Assembly (NCBI GenBank): GCA_036639955.1
Contig: JAVWHP010000002.1
Location: 1-64,000, forward strand
Length of the DNA stretch: 64,000 bases
Source of the DNA: JAVWHP01 sp036639955
Lineage (GTDB): Bacteria > Bacillota_I > Bacilli_A > Erysipelotrichales > Erysipelotrichaceae
Direction: 5' to 3'
The notes under the pieces are model-generated. The model was given only the letters and a program-made list of their open reading frames with translations, made no database searches and was not told the origin of the DNA. Below, one piece after another: positions 34,277-43,532 of this stretch (position 1 is its first letter; each line of letters starts with the position of its first letter). A program made the position numbers and the translations under genes.

Positions 34277-35266
34277 ATGGAAAATAAAGATGAATTATTA
34301 GAAGATGCAATTAAACAGATTGAAAAACAATATGGAAAAGGATCCATAATGAAACTAGGAGATCGAGGAGCGGTAGACATTGATGCAATACCATCAGGAT
34401 CGATTAAAGTAGATATCGCACTAGGCATTGGTGGATACCCTAAAGGAAGAATTATTGAAGTATTTGGACCTGAATCAAGTGGAAAAACTACATTAGCACT
34501 ACATGCAATTGCTCAAGTTCAAAAAAGAGGAGGTAGAGCAGCCTTTATTGATGCGGAAAATGCAATAGATCCTACATATGCTAGAAATTTAGGTGTTAAT
34601 ATTGATGAATTAATATTATCACAACCAGATAGCGGAGAACAAGGACTTGAAATCTGTGAAATGCTAATCAAAAGTGGAGCAATAGACCTTGTAGTAGTAG
34701 ATTCTGTAGCAGCACTAGTTCCACAAGCAGAACTAGATGGTGAAATGAGTGATGCACAAGTCGGACTACAAGCAAGAATGATGTCAAAAGCAATGCGTAA
34801 ACTATCAGGAGTCATGAACCGAAGTGAATGTACAACCATCTTTATAAATCAATTAAGAGAAAAAGTAGGAATAATGTTTGGAAACCCAGAAACAACACCG
34901 GGTGGAAGAGCGTTAAAATTCTATTCATCAGTAAGATTAGACATAAGAAAAAGTGAAGCAATAAAAAACGGAACTGATATAATCGGAAACAAAGTAAATA
35001 TAAAAGTAGTTAAAAATAAAGTAGCACCACCATTTAAAATTGCACAAGTAGAAATTATGTATGGGGAAGGAATATCACACGTAAGTGAAATACTCGACCT
35101 ATGCGTTGACAATGAAATAGTTAATAAAAGTGGAGCATGGTTCTCATATCATGGAAATAAAATAGGACAAGGAAAAGAAGCAGCAAAAAACTTTTTGAAA
35201 TCAAATCCAATCTTATTAGAAGAACTTGAAGGAAAACTTAATGATATATTAAAGCTATATAATTAA
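34277..35266 (+). CDS. recA: Recombinase RecA
   Basis: 329 residues; start preceded by GAGAGGAG. Strand exchange and SOS coprotease. Walker A GPESSGKTTLAL, Walker B LVVVDSVAAL, the L1 and L2 loops (MSKAMRKLSGVMN, NPETTPGGRALKFY) and the QLREKVGIMFG segment are intact. About 20 residues shorter than Bacillus RecA, mainly in the acidic C-terminal tail. Follows pncC in the conserved order, and ends in a strong terminator. I noticed no SOS box in front of it. Confidence 0.97.
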   Translation: MENKDELLEDAIKQIEKQYGKGSIMKLGDRGAVDIDAIPSGSIKVDIALGIGGYPKGRIIEVFGPESSGKTTLALHAIAQVQKRGGRAAFIDAENAIDPTYARNLGVNIDELILSQPDSGEQGLEICEMLIKSGAIDLVVVDSVAALVPQAELDGEMSDAQVGLQARMMSKAMRKLSGVMNRSECTTIFINQLREKVGIMFGNPETTPGGRALKFYSSVRLDIRKSEAIKNGTDIIGNKVNIKVVKNKVAPPFKIAQVEIMYGEGISHVSEILDLCVDNEIVNKSGAWFSYHGNKIGQGKEAAKNFLKSNPILLEELEGKLNDILKLYN

Positions 35267-35304
35267 TATTAAAAAAAGAGATAATAGCTCTTTTTTTTAA
35301 TATT
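35265..35304 (+). terminator. Terminator of recA
   Basis: AATATT plus an A-run and GAG (35265-35280), loop ATAATAG, CTC plus a T-run and AATATT (35288-35304). The T-run of 8 follows the GC-containing core. Confidence 0.85.
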
Positions 35305-35368
35305 TTAGAGAAATAAGCATATAATAACATAAAATAAGGTGAATAATTGAAAATGGTTTCAATAACAG

Positions 35369-35397
35369 TTGAAAAAGGTCGGAAATTTATGTATTAT
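35369..35397 (+). promoter_or_regulatory. Promoter of rny-ymdB
   Basis: TTGAAA at 35369-35374, 17 bases, TATTAT at 35392-35397, with TG directly before it. Confidence 0.55.
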
Positions 35398-35451
35398 ATT
35401 AAGTAGGGATATCTTAAAACATTACAAACCCTATACAGAAGGAGGAAGTTT

Positions 35452-37005
35452 ATGTCAGAAATGATGACACTCTTCTTATCTGGTGTGACAGGTCTTACAA
35501 TTGGAATTATTGCAATGGTAGTAATTTCAAAAGTGGGTTTAAATAAAGATCAGCAAAAAGCAGAGCAGGTTCTAAAAGAAGCTGACGCTAAAGCTGACAA
35601 CATTGTGAAAAATGCAATTTTAGATGGACGAACTCAAGTTCATGAACTAAAATTAGTTGCAGAAAAAGAAATAAAAGAACGTAAACAAGAAGTTGTTGAA
35701 ATGGAAAATAAATTACTACGACGCGAGGATAACTTGAATTTTCGTGATGAAACATTAACAACAAAAGAAAAACAAAACGATCTTAAGAACTCACAATTAA
35801 ATAAAGAAATGTCATTACTAGATATGAAGTCTAAAGATTTACAAGCAAAAATCGATGTACAAGTAAATGAACTAGAAAGAGTAGCAGCCATGAGCACAAG
35901 TGAAGCACATGATGAACTATTCTCAATAGTAGAAAAAAGAATGGAAAATGAAACAATTGCTTATATTAAAGAATGTGAAGAAGAAGCTAAAAGTATAGCT
36001 GATGAAAAAGCACGTAATATAGTGGCTGTATCAATTCAAAGATTATCACAAGATGAAGCAATAGAAAGAACAGTATCAGTAGTTGCGTTACCATCTGAAG
36101 AAATGAAAGGCCGTATTATAGGTCGTGAAGGAAGAAACATTAAAGCAATAGAACAAGCTACAGGAGTAGATCTAATCATAGATGATACACCTGAAACTAT
36201 TACTGTATCATGTTTTGATCCAATTAGAAGAGAGATAGCAAAACTATCATTAGAACATCTAATTAAAGATGGAAGAATCCAACCAGGTAGAATTGAAGAA
36301 GTAGTTAATAAAATTAAAACTGAAATCAATGCTAATATTATGAAAGTTGGAGAAGATACTTGCTTTAAATTAGGAATAGGAAAAGTTGATCGTGAAATCG
36401 TAAGATTAATCGGTAGACTTAAATACCGTTATAGCTATGGACAAAATGCATTACAACATAGTATGGAAGTAGCTAATTTAACAGGAATGATGGCAGCAGA
36501 ATTAGGATTAAACCAAAATTTAGCAAAAAGAGCTGGACTATTACACGATATAGGAAAAGCACTAGATTTTGAAGTTGAAGGAAGCCATATAGAACTAGGT
36601 TATAAGTTCTGTAAGAAACATGGAGAAAGAGAAGTAGTATTAAATGCTATACAATCTCACCATGGAGAAGTAGAACCAGAATATTTAATATCGAATTTGG
36701 TTATAGCAGCAGATACATTAAGTGCAGCAAGACCAGGAGCAAGATATGAAGCAATGCAAAACTATATTAATAGATTAGATGATTTAGAAAAGATTACTAA
36801 GTCATTTGATGGAGTAGACCAATCCTATGCAATACAAGCTGGAAGAGAAGTAAGAGTTTTAGTTGTACCAGAAAAAGTAGATGACTTAAGTTGTCATAAG
36901 TTAGCAAGAGATATAAAAGAAAAAATTGAAGCTGAATTAACTTATCCTGGACAAATAAAAGTAACTATTATAAGAGAAACAAGAGCTTGTGAATTAGCTA
37001 AATAG
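35452..37005 (+). CDS. rny: Ribonuclease Y
   Basis: 517 residues; start preceded by AAGGAGGAAG. Membrane-anchored endonuclease that starts mRNA decay in Firmicutes. Domains in order: N-terminal membrane segment (residues 5-25), a long coiled coil (about 30-200), a KH domain (GRIIGREGRNIKAIEQATGV), an HD domain (QHSMEVANL, LLHDIGKALDFE), and a conserved C-terminus. Followed by ymdB after 11 bases, as in Bacillus. Confidence 0.97.
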   Translation: MSEMMTLFLSGVTGLTIGIIAMVVISKVGLNKDQQKAEQVLKEADAKADNIVKNAILDGRTQVHELKLVAEKEIKERKQEVVEMENKLLRREDNLNFRDETLTTKEKQNDLKNSQLNKEMSLLDMKSKDLQAKIDVQVNELERVAAMSTSEAHDELFSIVEKRMENETIAYIKECEEEAKSIADEKARNIVAVSIQRLSQDEAIERTVSVVALPSEEMKGRIIGREGRNIKAIEQATGVDLIIDDTPETITVSCFDPIRREIAKLSLEHLIKDGRIQPGRIEEVVNKIKTEINANIMKVGEDTCFKLGIGKVDREIVRLIGRLKYRYSYGQNALQHSMEVANLTGMMAAELGLNQNLAKRAGLLHDIGKALDFEVEGSHIELGYKFCKKHGEREVVLNAIQSHHGEVEPEYLISNLVIAADTLSAARPGARYEAMQNYINRLDDLEKITKSFDGVDQSYAIQAGREVRVLVVPEKVDDLSCHKLARDIKEKIEAELTYPGQIKVTIIRETRACELAK

Positions 37006-37016
37006 GTAGGTGTATT

Positions 37017-37799
37017 ATGAAAGTATTGTTTATTGGTGATATCGTTGGTGCAGTAGGAAGAGAAATTGTTAGAGAATATATAGATCAACTTAAAAAAGAT
37101 TATGAGATTGATTTAGTAGTAGCTAATGGTGAGAATTCTGCTCATGGTAAAGGTATTACAAGAAAAATTTATAAAGAGTTAATAGAGATGGGTGTAGATG
37201 TTGTAACTATGGGGAATCATACATATTCTAAAAGGAATGAAATATTAGAGTTTATTGATGAAGCAGAGAGTTTAGTTGTTCCTGCTAATATGGAGCCTAA
37301 TGAATATGGACAGAGTACTTGTGTTATTAATGTTAAAGGTAAGAGGGTTGCTATAACTAATTTGTGTGGAGAAGTCTTTATGAATAATGTTATAGATAGT
37401 CCGTTTGCTTGTATGGAAGATGTACTAGAAGAGTATGACGATATTGATATTCATTTAGTTGATTTACATGCTGAAGTAACAAGTGAGAAGATTGCCTTTG
37501 CCTATTACTTTGCTGGTAAGATTGGTGCTGTAGTAGGAACTCATACGCATGTCCAGACAGCTGATGAACGTATTATTAATGGAACAGCTGCTATTAGTGA
37601 TTTAGGCATGTGTGGTCCTTATACAAGTGTTATAGGCGCTGATGTAGATGAAATTATTAAAAGATTTACAACTGATGAACATACTAAATATAAAATAGCA
37701 GAAGGACCAGGCATACTATGTGGCTGTGTAGTAACGTTTGATGATTTAAATAATCAAGCTAGTGCTATTGAAAGAATACAAATAAGACCTAAAGATTAA
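37017..37799 (+). CDS. ymdB: YmdB metallophosphodiesterase
   Basis: 260 residues. Calcineurin-like phosphodiesterase of the TIGR00282 type that hydrolyses 2',3'-cyclic nucleotides and affects biofilm and sporulation decisions in Bacillus. Metal-site motifs: FIGDIVGAVGRE, ANGENSAHGKG, MGNHTYSKRN, DLHAEVTSEK and GTHTHVQTADE. Coupled to rny and ended by a very strong bidirectional terminator. Confidence 0.95.
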   Translation: MKVLFIGDIVGAVGREIVREYIDQLKKDYEIDLVVANGENSAHGKGITRKIYKELIEMGVDVVTMGNHTYSKRNEILEFIDEAESLVVPANMEPNEYGQSTCVINVKGKRVAITNLCGEVFMNNVIDSPFACMEDVLEEYDDIDIHLVDLHAEVTSEKIAFAYYFAGKIGAVVGTHTHVQTADERIINGTAAISDLGMCGPYTSVIGADVDEIIKRFTTDEHTKYKIAEGPGILCGCVVTFDDLNNQASAIERIQIRPKD

Positions 37800-37832
37800 T
37801 AATATTATGGTTATTAAAATTTAGAAAAGATT

Positions 37833-37881
37833 ATATAAAATAAAGCTCATAGCACTTAGTGCTATGAGCTTTATTTTATAT
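37833..37881. terminator. Bidirectional terminator between ymdB and kdpE
   Basis: 23-bp perfect stem, arms 37833-37855 and 37859-37881, loop TTA; the GC-containing core is AGCTCATAGCAC. A/T-runs on both flanks serve both strands. Confidence 0.9.
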
Positions 37882-37914
37882 TTATATAGTGTACTAAAGG
37901 GCGGTGGGTGGGGA

Positions 37915-38622
37915 CTAGACATCCTCTTCTTGTATTCTTATTAATCTATATCCAATACTAATATGCGTTTGAATATATTTAGAATTACTAGGATCTTTCT
38001 CAATTTTTTTACGTAAAGCAGCCATAAATACACGTAAAGATTGAGTATCACTTTCTAAAGTAGTATCCCATACTTCTTTTAAAATATAATTATGAGTTAA
38101 TACTTTACCTACATTTTTAGCTAATAGACAAAGAAGTTTATACTCGATAGGAGTTAGGTGAATTTCTTTATCATCAATATATACACAGTTAGAAGCATAA
38201 TCAATCTTTAAACCACCATTAATAAAGATTGTTTCATTAGCTAAACGTGAAGAATCATAACTCATCTTACGAATAGCAACACGAATTCTAGCAAGAAGTT
38301 CATTAACACTAAAAGGCTTAGTAATATAATCATCAGCTCCACAATCTAAAGCAGTTATTTTATCATTATCCTCACTACGAGCACTAACAACAATAATAGG
38401 AGTATTACTCCAAGTACGAATCTTTTTAATAATATCGATACCATCCATATCAGGTAAACCTAAATCTAATATAATTACATCAGGATTAAGACTTAAAGCT
38501 TCTTTAATAGCATCAGCTCCATTAGTAACACTTTTAAATAAATAACTATGAGTATCTAAAGTAGTAGTAATTAAATGATTAATAGCTTTATCATCCTCAA
38601 CTACAAGTATCATTTCTTTCAT
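37915..38622 (-). CDS. kdpE: KdpE-type response regulator
   Basis: 235 residues. OmpR/PhoB-type regulator: receiver domain with VVEDD, phospho-acceptor in ILDLGLPDMDG, VVSARSE and the lysine in ITKPFS, then a winged-helix DNA-binding domain (IHLTPIEYKLLCLLAKNVGKVL, VWDTTLESDTQSLRVFMAALRKKI). The start overlaps the end of kdpD by 26 bases. No kdpFABC pump genes are in the window, so its targets must lie elsewhere. Confidence 0.88.
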   Translation of the reverse strand: MKEMILVVEDDKAINHLITTTLDTHSYLFKSVTNGADAIKEALSLNPDVIILDLGLPDMDGIDIIKKIRTWSNTPIIVVSARSEDNDKITALDCGADDYITKPFSVNELLARIRVAIRKMSYDSSRLANETIFINGGLKIDYASNCVYIDDKEIHLTPIEYKLLCLLAKNVGKVLTHNYILKEVWDTTLESDTQSLRVFMAALRKKIEKDPSNSKYIQTHISIGYRLIRIQEEDV

Positions 38623-41200
38623 TAATATTTACCTCTTCTTTCTTTAAAGTAAAACCAATAATAGAACCAGTAGGTTTATTATCCTTAATATATATTATAC
38701 CACCATGTGCATCAATAATGGACTTACATAATGATAAACCTAAACCTAAACCACGACGAGCATCACCAATACTATTATTAACAGTATAGAACATCTTAAA
38801 GATGTTTTCTTTTTCAGAATCTTTAATACCTACTCCTTCATCTATTACTTCAACATGAATATAATCATTAAGAACATATTCTTTAATAATTATAGTAGAA
38901 TTACCATTAGTATATTTAACAGCATTATCTACTAGATTTACTATTACTTGAATAATTAAACGTGTATCTAGTTTAGCCATAATAAATTCTGCTTGATTAT
39001 CAATTACTATATTATGTTCTCCTTGATGTTTACGACAATGATTAAGTGCTTCTACTACTACTTCTTCTATAAGTTCTGGTACTAATCTTATAGCTATACT
39101 ACCATTCTCTATTCTAGTTACTGCTAATAGATTCTCTACTAAGTTTATTAACCATAATGAATCTTCATATATATCTTTATATAAAGCTTTCTTAGTGCTT
39201 CTATCAAGTTTTTCAGAGGTATCTAATAGAATATTAGCATTACCTGATATACTCGTTAGAGGGGTCCTTAAATCATGAGATATAGATCTTAATAGATTAG
39301 CTCTTAATCTTTCTTTTTCAGCTTCCATCTTCATTAGTTCTCTAGCTTCATTTAAATAAAACTTATCTAAAGCTAAAGCTATTTCATTTAACATAGCAGA
39401 TAATAAACTACGTTCAAATATAGGTAATTCTTCATATTCATTCATAGCTATTCCTACTACACCAAAACATTTATTAGCACTTCTTATAGATAAGTATAAT
39501 GCATGTGCATTACTAAATGTATTAGTTGATATTCCTGCGCTTTGATTATTCCTATATACCCAATCTACTATTTCTAAATCTTTTTCAAATAACTTACTTA
39601 TATCATAATCATTATTTCCTGTTATTAATGGGTCTTTTAAGTGATTATCTTCTACTGGATAGAAGATAATCACTTTATCTAGTAGTCTATTTAGTTGTAG
39701 ATTAGTTTCTAAATATATTTCTTCTTTATTTTTTGCTTTTTGTAACTTCTGTGATGTTTCTAATAGTATTTCTGTTCTACTTGATTTCATTGTACTTATC
39801 TTTATTTGTTCACTTGATTTACTTGTTAAATTACTAGTTACTAAACTAGTAATAAACATAATTATTAAAGATATAATATATTTAGAATCATATATTAAGA
39901 ATGAATATAATGGTTCTATAAATAATAAATCAAATATAATTAAATTTATTATAGAAGCAAATAGTATATATTTCTTATTAGTTATTCTTGTAGATAGTAT
40001 TAATATACTTATAACATATATTAACATTAAATTTAAACTTTCTAATTTAAATATTTGAAATAATATTAAACTTATAATAGTAGCTATACTAATAATAATA
40101 GCAGTAGTTATCATATTATATCTTTGTATATTATTAGTATAGGTACTTGATTTCATTTTATATGGTGGTAAATTTTCAGGTATTATATAAACATCTAAAT
40201 TAGGTACTAATTTAGATAGTGTATCTACTAAATTAGATTTCTTAAATATATGACCATTATTAGCATTAGTTCTTCCTATAATGATTTTAGTAATCCCACT
40301 AATTTTAACATAACTACTTATTTGATAAGCTACATCATCTCCATAAACTGTTACTACTCTTGCTCCTAGATTTTGTGCTAACTTACAATTTCTCTTATAC
40401 ATTAATTGTTCAGTTTCATCAATATCTTTATGATTAGGTGTTTCTACATATAGTGCTGTAAAATCAGCATGAAATACTTTAACTAATCTAGCTGCAGTTC
40501 TTATTACTTTAGCATTAGAAGGACTACTACTTAAACATATTAAGATATGTTCTTTTAATACTAGTTCATTTTTATTTATATCATGGTGTTCTATATTTAG
40601 TATATCTGCACATCTTCTTAATGCTATTTCTCTTAACTGACTTAAACTTTCATATGTATATTCATTAGGATAGTTATTTAATATAATTTGTGGATCTATA
40701 TCTATATATTTAACTTTATCACAACGATCAAATACTTTATCTGGTATAGTGTCTATAATCTTTTCTTTTACTAAAGAAGCTACAACATCATTTAAACTTT
40801 CTAATTGTTGTACATTTAGAGTAGTATATACATCTATTCCATTTTTTAATAGTTCTTTTATATCACTATATCTTTTAGGATGTCTAACTGTTGGTACATT
40901 AGTATGTGCTATTTCATCTATTACTATAATAGATGGATGAAGCTTTAAAGCTTCATCTAGATTAAATTCTTTTAGAGTTTCATTTTTATAGTATATATTA
41001 CTTGGTATTAGTTTAGGTATAGTTTTAACTATATTTGTAATAGTACTATTTAAACTAGGGTTTAAATAGCCTATTAAGATTGATTTATCTGTTATATATT
41101 TTTTAGCTATATCATTTAACATTGCTTCTGTACTGCTATAATGATTAACATAAGAGAAATAAATTGTTAAATGTCCATAATTAATATTTGTTTTATTCAT
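38597..41200 (-). CDS. kdpD: KdpD-type sensor histidine kinase with c-di-AMP signature
   Basis: 867 residues; start preceded by AAAGGAG. Domains: KdpD N-domain (1-200, with IDEIAHTNVP and GIDVYTTLNVQQLESLNDVV), universal-stress-protein domain (215-345), four membrane segments (about 363-458), GAF-like region (480-620), and kinase with His642 in SISHDLRTPLTS plus ATP-binding N, G1 and G2 boxes. Two oddities. The Walker A normally written GVGKT in this domain reads HYSST (20-24), so nucleotide binding there is probably lost. The USP domain has Ser224-x-Ser226, exactly 20 residues, then FTALY (247-251), matching the SxS-x20-FTAxY motif that binds c-di-AMP in Staphylococcus KdpD. Several perfect inverted repeats lie inside the gene. 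Confidence 0.92.
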   Translation of the reverse strand: MNKTNINYGHLTIYFSYVNHYSSTEAMLNDIAKKYITDKSILIGYLNPSLNSTITNIVKTIPKLIPSNIYYKNETLKEFNLDEALKLHPSIIVIDEIAHTNVPTVRHPKRYSDIKELLKNGIDVYTTLNVQQLESLNDVVASLVKEKIIDTIPDKVFDRCDKVKYIDIDPQIILNNYPNEYTYESLSQLREIALRRCADILNIEHHDINKNELVLKEHILICLSSSPSNAKVIRTAARLVKVFHADFTALYVETPNHKDIDETEQLMYKRNCKLAQNLGARVVTVYGDDVAYQISSYVKISGITKIIIGRTNANNGHIFKKSNLVDTLSKLVPNLDVYIIPENLPPYKMKSSTYTNNIQRYNMITTAIIISIATIISLILFQIFKLESLNLMLIYVISILILSTRITNKKYILFASIINLIIFDLLFIEPLYSFLIYDSKYIISLIIMFITSLVTSNLTSKSSEQIKISTMKSSRTEILLETSQKLQKAKNKEEIYLETNLQLNRLLDKVIIFYPVEDNHLKDPLITGNNDYDISKLFEKDLEIVDWVYRNNQSAGISTNTFSNAHALYLSIRSANKCFGVVGIAMNEYEELPIFERSLLSAMLNEIALALDKFYLNEARELMKMEAEKERLRANLLRSISHDLRTPLTSISGNANILLDTSEKLDRSTKKALYKDIYEDSLWLINLVENLLAVTRIENGSIAIRLVPELIEEVVVEALNHCRKHQGEHNIVIDNQAEFIMAKLDTRLIIQVIVNLVDNAVKYTNGNSTIIIKEYVLNDYIHVEVIDEGVGIKDSEKENIFKMFYTVNNSIGDARRGLGLGLSLCKSIIDAHGGIIYIKDNKPTGSIIGFTLKKEEVNINERNDTCS
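39639..39675 (-). repeat. 16-bp perfect inverted repeat inside kdpD
   Basis: Arms AAGTGATTATCTTCTA (39639-39654) and its exact complement (39660-39675), loop CTGGA. Fully coding, in the GAF-like region. Confidence 0.92.
40936..40957 (-). repeat. 22-bp perfect palindrome inside kdpD
   Basis: GATGAAGCTTT immediately followed by its reverse complement. It encodes the DEALKLH segment before the Walker B-like motif. Confidence 0.92.
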
Positions 41201-41210
41201 AGCTACTCCT

Positions 41211-42842
41211 TTAGATAAACTTATGTATTAGTTGTTCATCTATATCAATATATATTGTTTTATAAGTACTCATTATTACTAATCCTATATTTGCTTTAGG
41301 TGGCTTCTTTATATTTTTAATTTGAGTATAATTTACTGCTATACTTGATGATTCACTTGCTTGAGAATAATATGCAGCAAACATACTAGCTAGTCTTATT
41401 ATTTCTTCATCTAGTGGTCCTACAACTACTACATGAGCACCATGATAACCTTCTGTATGAAACCACATATCTTCTTTTCTTCCTTGTTTGAATGTTACAT
41501 AATCATTTTGTATATTATTCTTTCCTACATAAATTATATTATCTTTATAATTTATAGTTAAAAAATGTGGTATATTATTATTCTTTTTACGACTTACATG
41601 TTTACTATTAGCATGTAAATATCCATTAGTTACTAATTCTTTTCTAATTTCTAAAGCATCTTCTACATTAGCTATATTAAGTTGAGCTTCTATTAATTCA
41701 AAGTAACTAATAGATTGTTTAGTTATAGCTATTTGTTCTTCTACTACTATCATTGCTGTTTTAGATTTATGATATTTCTTATAATATCTTTTAGCATTAT
41801 CTTTACAATCATATCTAATATCTAAAGGGATAGTAGTTTGTTTATTATCAAAGTCTAGAAGGGAAATGGAACTCATCTTTTCTTTTATATTATTTGCAAA
41901 AGCAAATAATATATCTCCATAGTATTGATATATATCTCCTTTAGTTGCTTTATTTATAGTATCTTCTAGTTTAAGTAATTTAGATCTATTTCTTTTTAAT
42001 TCTCTTTTAACAAATTTAAATAGATCTCCTGATTGTTGTTTTATTCGATCACTTTGTTGTAAATCAAAGAATATAGTATCGATACCCTTATGTATTTCAT
42101 ACTCCTCATAAATTGAACTTATATGTAATAAAGGTATAACATGAAATAGAACCTTATTGTTTACCTTACTAATATATAACTTTTTAGAATCTTTTATTAA
42201 ATTTAATATAGTATTAAGGTCTTCTGAATTATTAAGTCTATATTCTATTTCTTTTATAAGTAGGGGAGAGAAACCATCAAATTCATTTAAACCTATATTG
42301 CTAGTATTACTAGCGATATAGGTTAAAGGATTTATTGTGTTGGGATGAGGTGCTACTCTTTTAAAGAGTGCTCCTGGATGAACTGTACGTTGATTATTTT
42401 CATAAGGTGGGATTCTTTTTAAAGCATCTATTATTTTATTATCAGAATCAACTAATATGATATTAGCATATTTGCCCATAAGCTCAATATATAAAGTTTT
42501 AATATGAATATCACCTAAATCATTTCTAGTACTAATAGTTAATTCTAAAATACGATCTAATTCTAGTTGTTTAAAAGATAGAATATTACCGCCTTCTATA
42601 TGTTTTCTTAAAACCATAAGAAAGTTAGAAGGTGTATAAGGTGTAGAATAATCTTCTTTAGTAATATTAAGACGATTATAAACACTATGGACTGAAACAA
42701 TAAGCTTATAACTCGTATTTTTAGCATATAAAGAAAAAAGAATTTCAGTATCTGAAATTTGTTGAAGCTTATTAATTTTTGCAGGAATTAGTTCATTTAT
42801 GCTATTTGCTAATGAATTAATTATGATTCCATCTAATGCCAT
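41211..42842 (-). CDS. rqcH: Rqc2 homologue RqcH (NFACT family)
   Basis: 543 residues; start preceded by CGAGGTG. Binds obstructed 50S subunits and recruits tRNA-Ala to add alanine tails for degradation. NFACT-N domain at the start (MALDGIIINSLANSIN), the LELDRILELTI segment with the conserved Asp-Arg pair, a coiled-coil middle region, and the C-terminal NFACT-R domain (NDYVTFKQGRKEDMWFHTEG then HGAHVVV). In Bacillus yloA lies just upstream of the gmk-priA cluster but on its own; here it heads an operon with kdpD-kdpE (10-base gap to kdpD). Two strong inverted repeats lie inside: 41886-41913 and 42290-42324. Confidence 0.93.
   Translation of the reverse strand: MALDGIIINSLANSINELIPAKINKLQQISDTEILFSLYAKNTSYKLIVSVHSVYNRLNITKEDYSTPYTPSNFLMVLRKHIEGGNILSFKQLELDRILELTISTRNDLGDIHIKTLYIELMGKYANIILVDSDNKIIDALKRIPPYENNQRTVHPGALFKRVAPHPNTINPLTYIASNTSNIGLNEFDGFSPLLIKEIEYRLNNSEDLNTILNLIKDSKKLYISKVNNKVLFHVIPLLHISSIYEEYEIHKGIDTIFFDLQQSDRIKQQSGDLFKFVKRELKRNRSKLLKLEDTINKATKGDIYQYYGDILFAFANNIKEKMSSISLLDFDNKQTTIPLDIRYDCKDNAKRYYKKYHKSKTAMIVVEEQIAITKQSISYFELIEAQLNIANVEDALEIRKELVTNGYLHANSKHVSRKKNNNIPHFLTINYKDNIIYVGKNNIQNDYVTFKQGRKEDMWFHTEGYHGAHVVVVGPLDEEIIRLASMFAAYYSQASESSSIAVNYTQIKNIKKPPKANIGLVIMSTYKTIYIDIDEQLIHKFI
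42290..42324 (-). repeat. 17-bp inverted repeat with one mismatch inside rqcH
   Basis: Arms 42290-42306 (AACCTATATTGCTAGTA) and 42308-42324 separated by one base; 16 of 17 positions pair. The nearby 42355-42369 is another 15-base near-palindrome. Confidence 0.9.
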
Positions 42843-42868
42843 AAGTAAACATCACCTCGTCTTGAAGT

Positions 42869-42877
42869 ATTATATCA
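42869..42877 (-). promoter_or_regulatory. Extended -10 promoter of rqcH-kdpDE
   Basis: Minus-strand TGATATAAT, 27 bases upstream of the rqcH start. No separate promoter is obvious before kdpD. Confidence 0.6.
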
Positions 42878-42906
42878 TAAAAAAACTACGAAAATGAAAA
42901 ATAACT

Positions 42907-42935
42907 TTGACATTATCTCATTTCACTAGTAAAAT
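42907..42935 (+). promoter_or_regulatory. Promoter of gmk
   Basis: Consensus TTGACA at 42907-42912, 17 bases, TAAAAT at 42930-42935. The only clear case in the window with a consensus -35 and without an extended -10. Confidence 0.8.
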
Positions 42936-42959
42936 TATAGAGGATAAAGGGGTGTTACC

Positions 42960-43532
42960 ATGAAAAAAGGCTTGTTGATTATTATTAGTGGACCAAGCGG
43001 AGTTGGAAAAGGTACAATACGTGATATTTTTATACAAGATAAAACGCTTAATTTGACTTATTCTATTTCAATGACCACAAGACTTCCTCGTATTAATGAG
43101 GTGGATGGTAGAGATTATATCTTTACTACTAAAGAGAATTTTAAAGATGCTATTGCTAAGGGCGAACTTTTAGAATGGGCAGAATTTGTTGGGAATTATT
43201 ATGGTACACCTCTATCACAAATTGAAAAGTTACGTAACGAGGGGAAAAATGTACTATTAGAAATTGAAGTACAAGGAGCAACACAGGTAAAAGAGAAGTG
43301 TCCTGATGCTGTAACTATATTTATTGTTCCTCCTACTATGGAAGAACTAGAAAAACGTATTAGAGGTAGAAGAAGTGAACCAGAAGAAGTAGTACAGCAA
43401 CGTTTAGGTAAAGCGGAAAAAGAAATGAAATTACAAAGTGAATATAAATATGTTGTTTGCAATGATGATCCAAAGTTAGCAGCAGATATGATTTCACTAA
43501 TAATAAAGAGGCATATGGAAAATGAAGATTAA
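42960..43532 (+). CDS. gmk: Guanylate kinase
   Basis: 190 residues; start preceded by AAAGGGGTG. Converts GMP to GDP. P-loop SGPSGVGKGT, the GMP-binding SMTTRLPRINEVDGRDYIF, and the lid region RGRRSEPEEVVQQRL are standard. It opens the long conserved cluster, but remA upstream and rpoZ-coaBC downstream, its Bacillus neighbours, are absent. Overlaps the acetyltransferase gene by 11 bases. Confidence 0.96.
   Translation: MKKGLLIIISGPSGVGKGTIRDIFIQDKTLNLTYSISMTTRLPRINEVDGRDYIFTTKENFKDAIAKGELLEWAEFVGNYYGTPLSQIEKLRNEGKNVLLEIEVQGATQVKEKCPDAVTIFIVPPTMEELEKRIRGRRSEPEEVVQQRLGKAEKEMKLQSEYKYVVCNDDPKLAADMISLIIKRHMENED

Noticed and set aside
34003..34428. Minus-strand open frame across the pncC/recA junction
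   Set aside because: Ser/Ile/Phe-rich translation typical of the reverse complement of real genes, no start signal; the plus strand holds two well-known genes.
36036..36329. Minus-strand open frame inside rny
   Set aside because: Mirror of the KH-HD coding region, no promoter or ribosome binding site.
37801..42842. kdpFABC pump genes near kdpDE
   Set aside because: Both flanks were read; only ymdB, rqcH and gmk are present.
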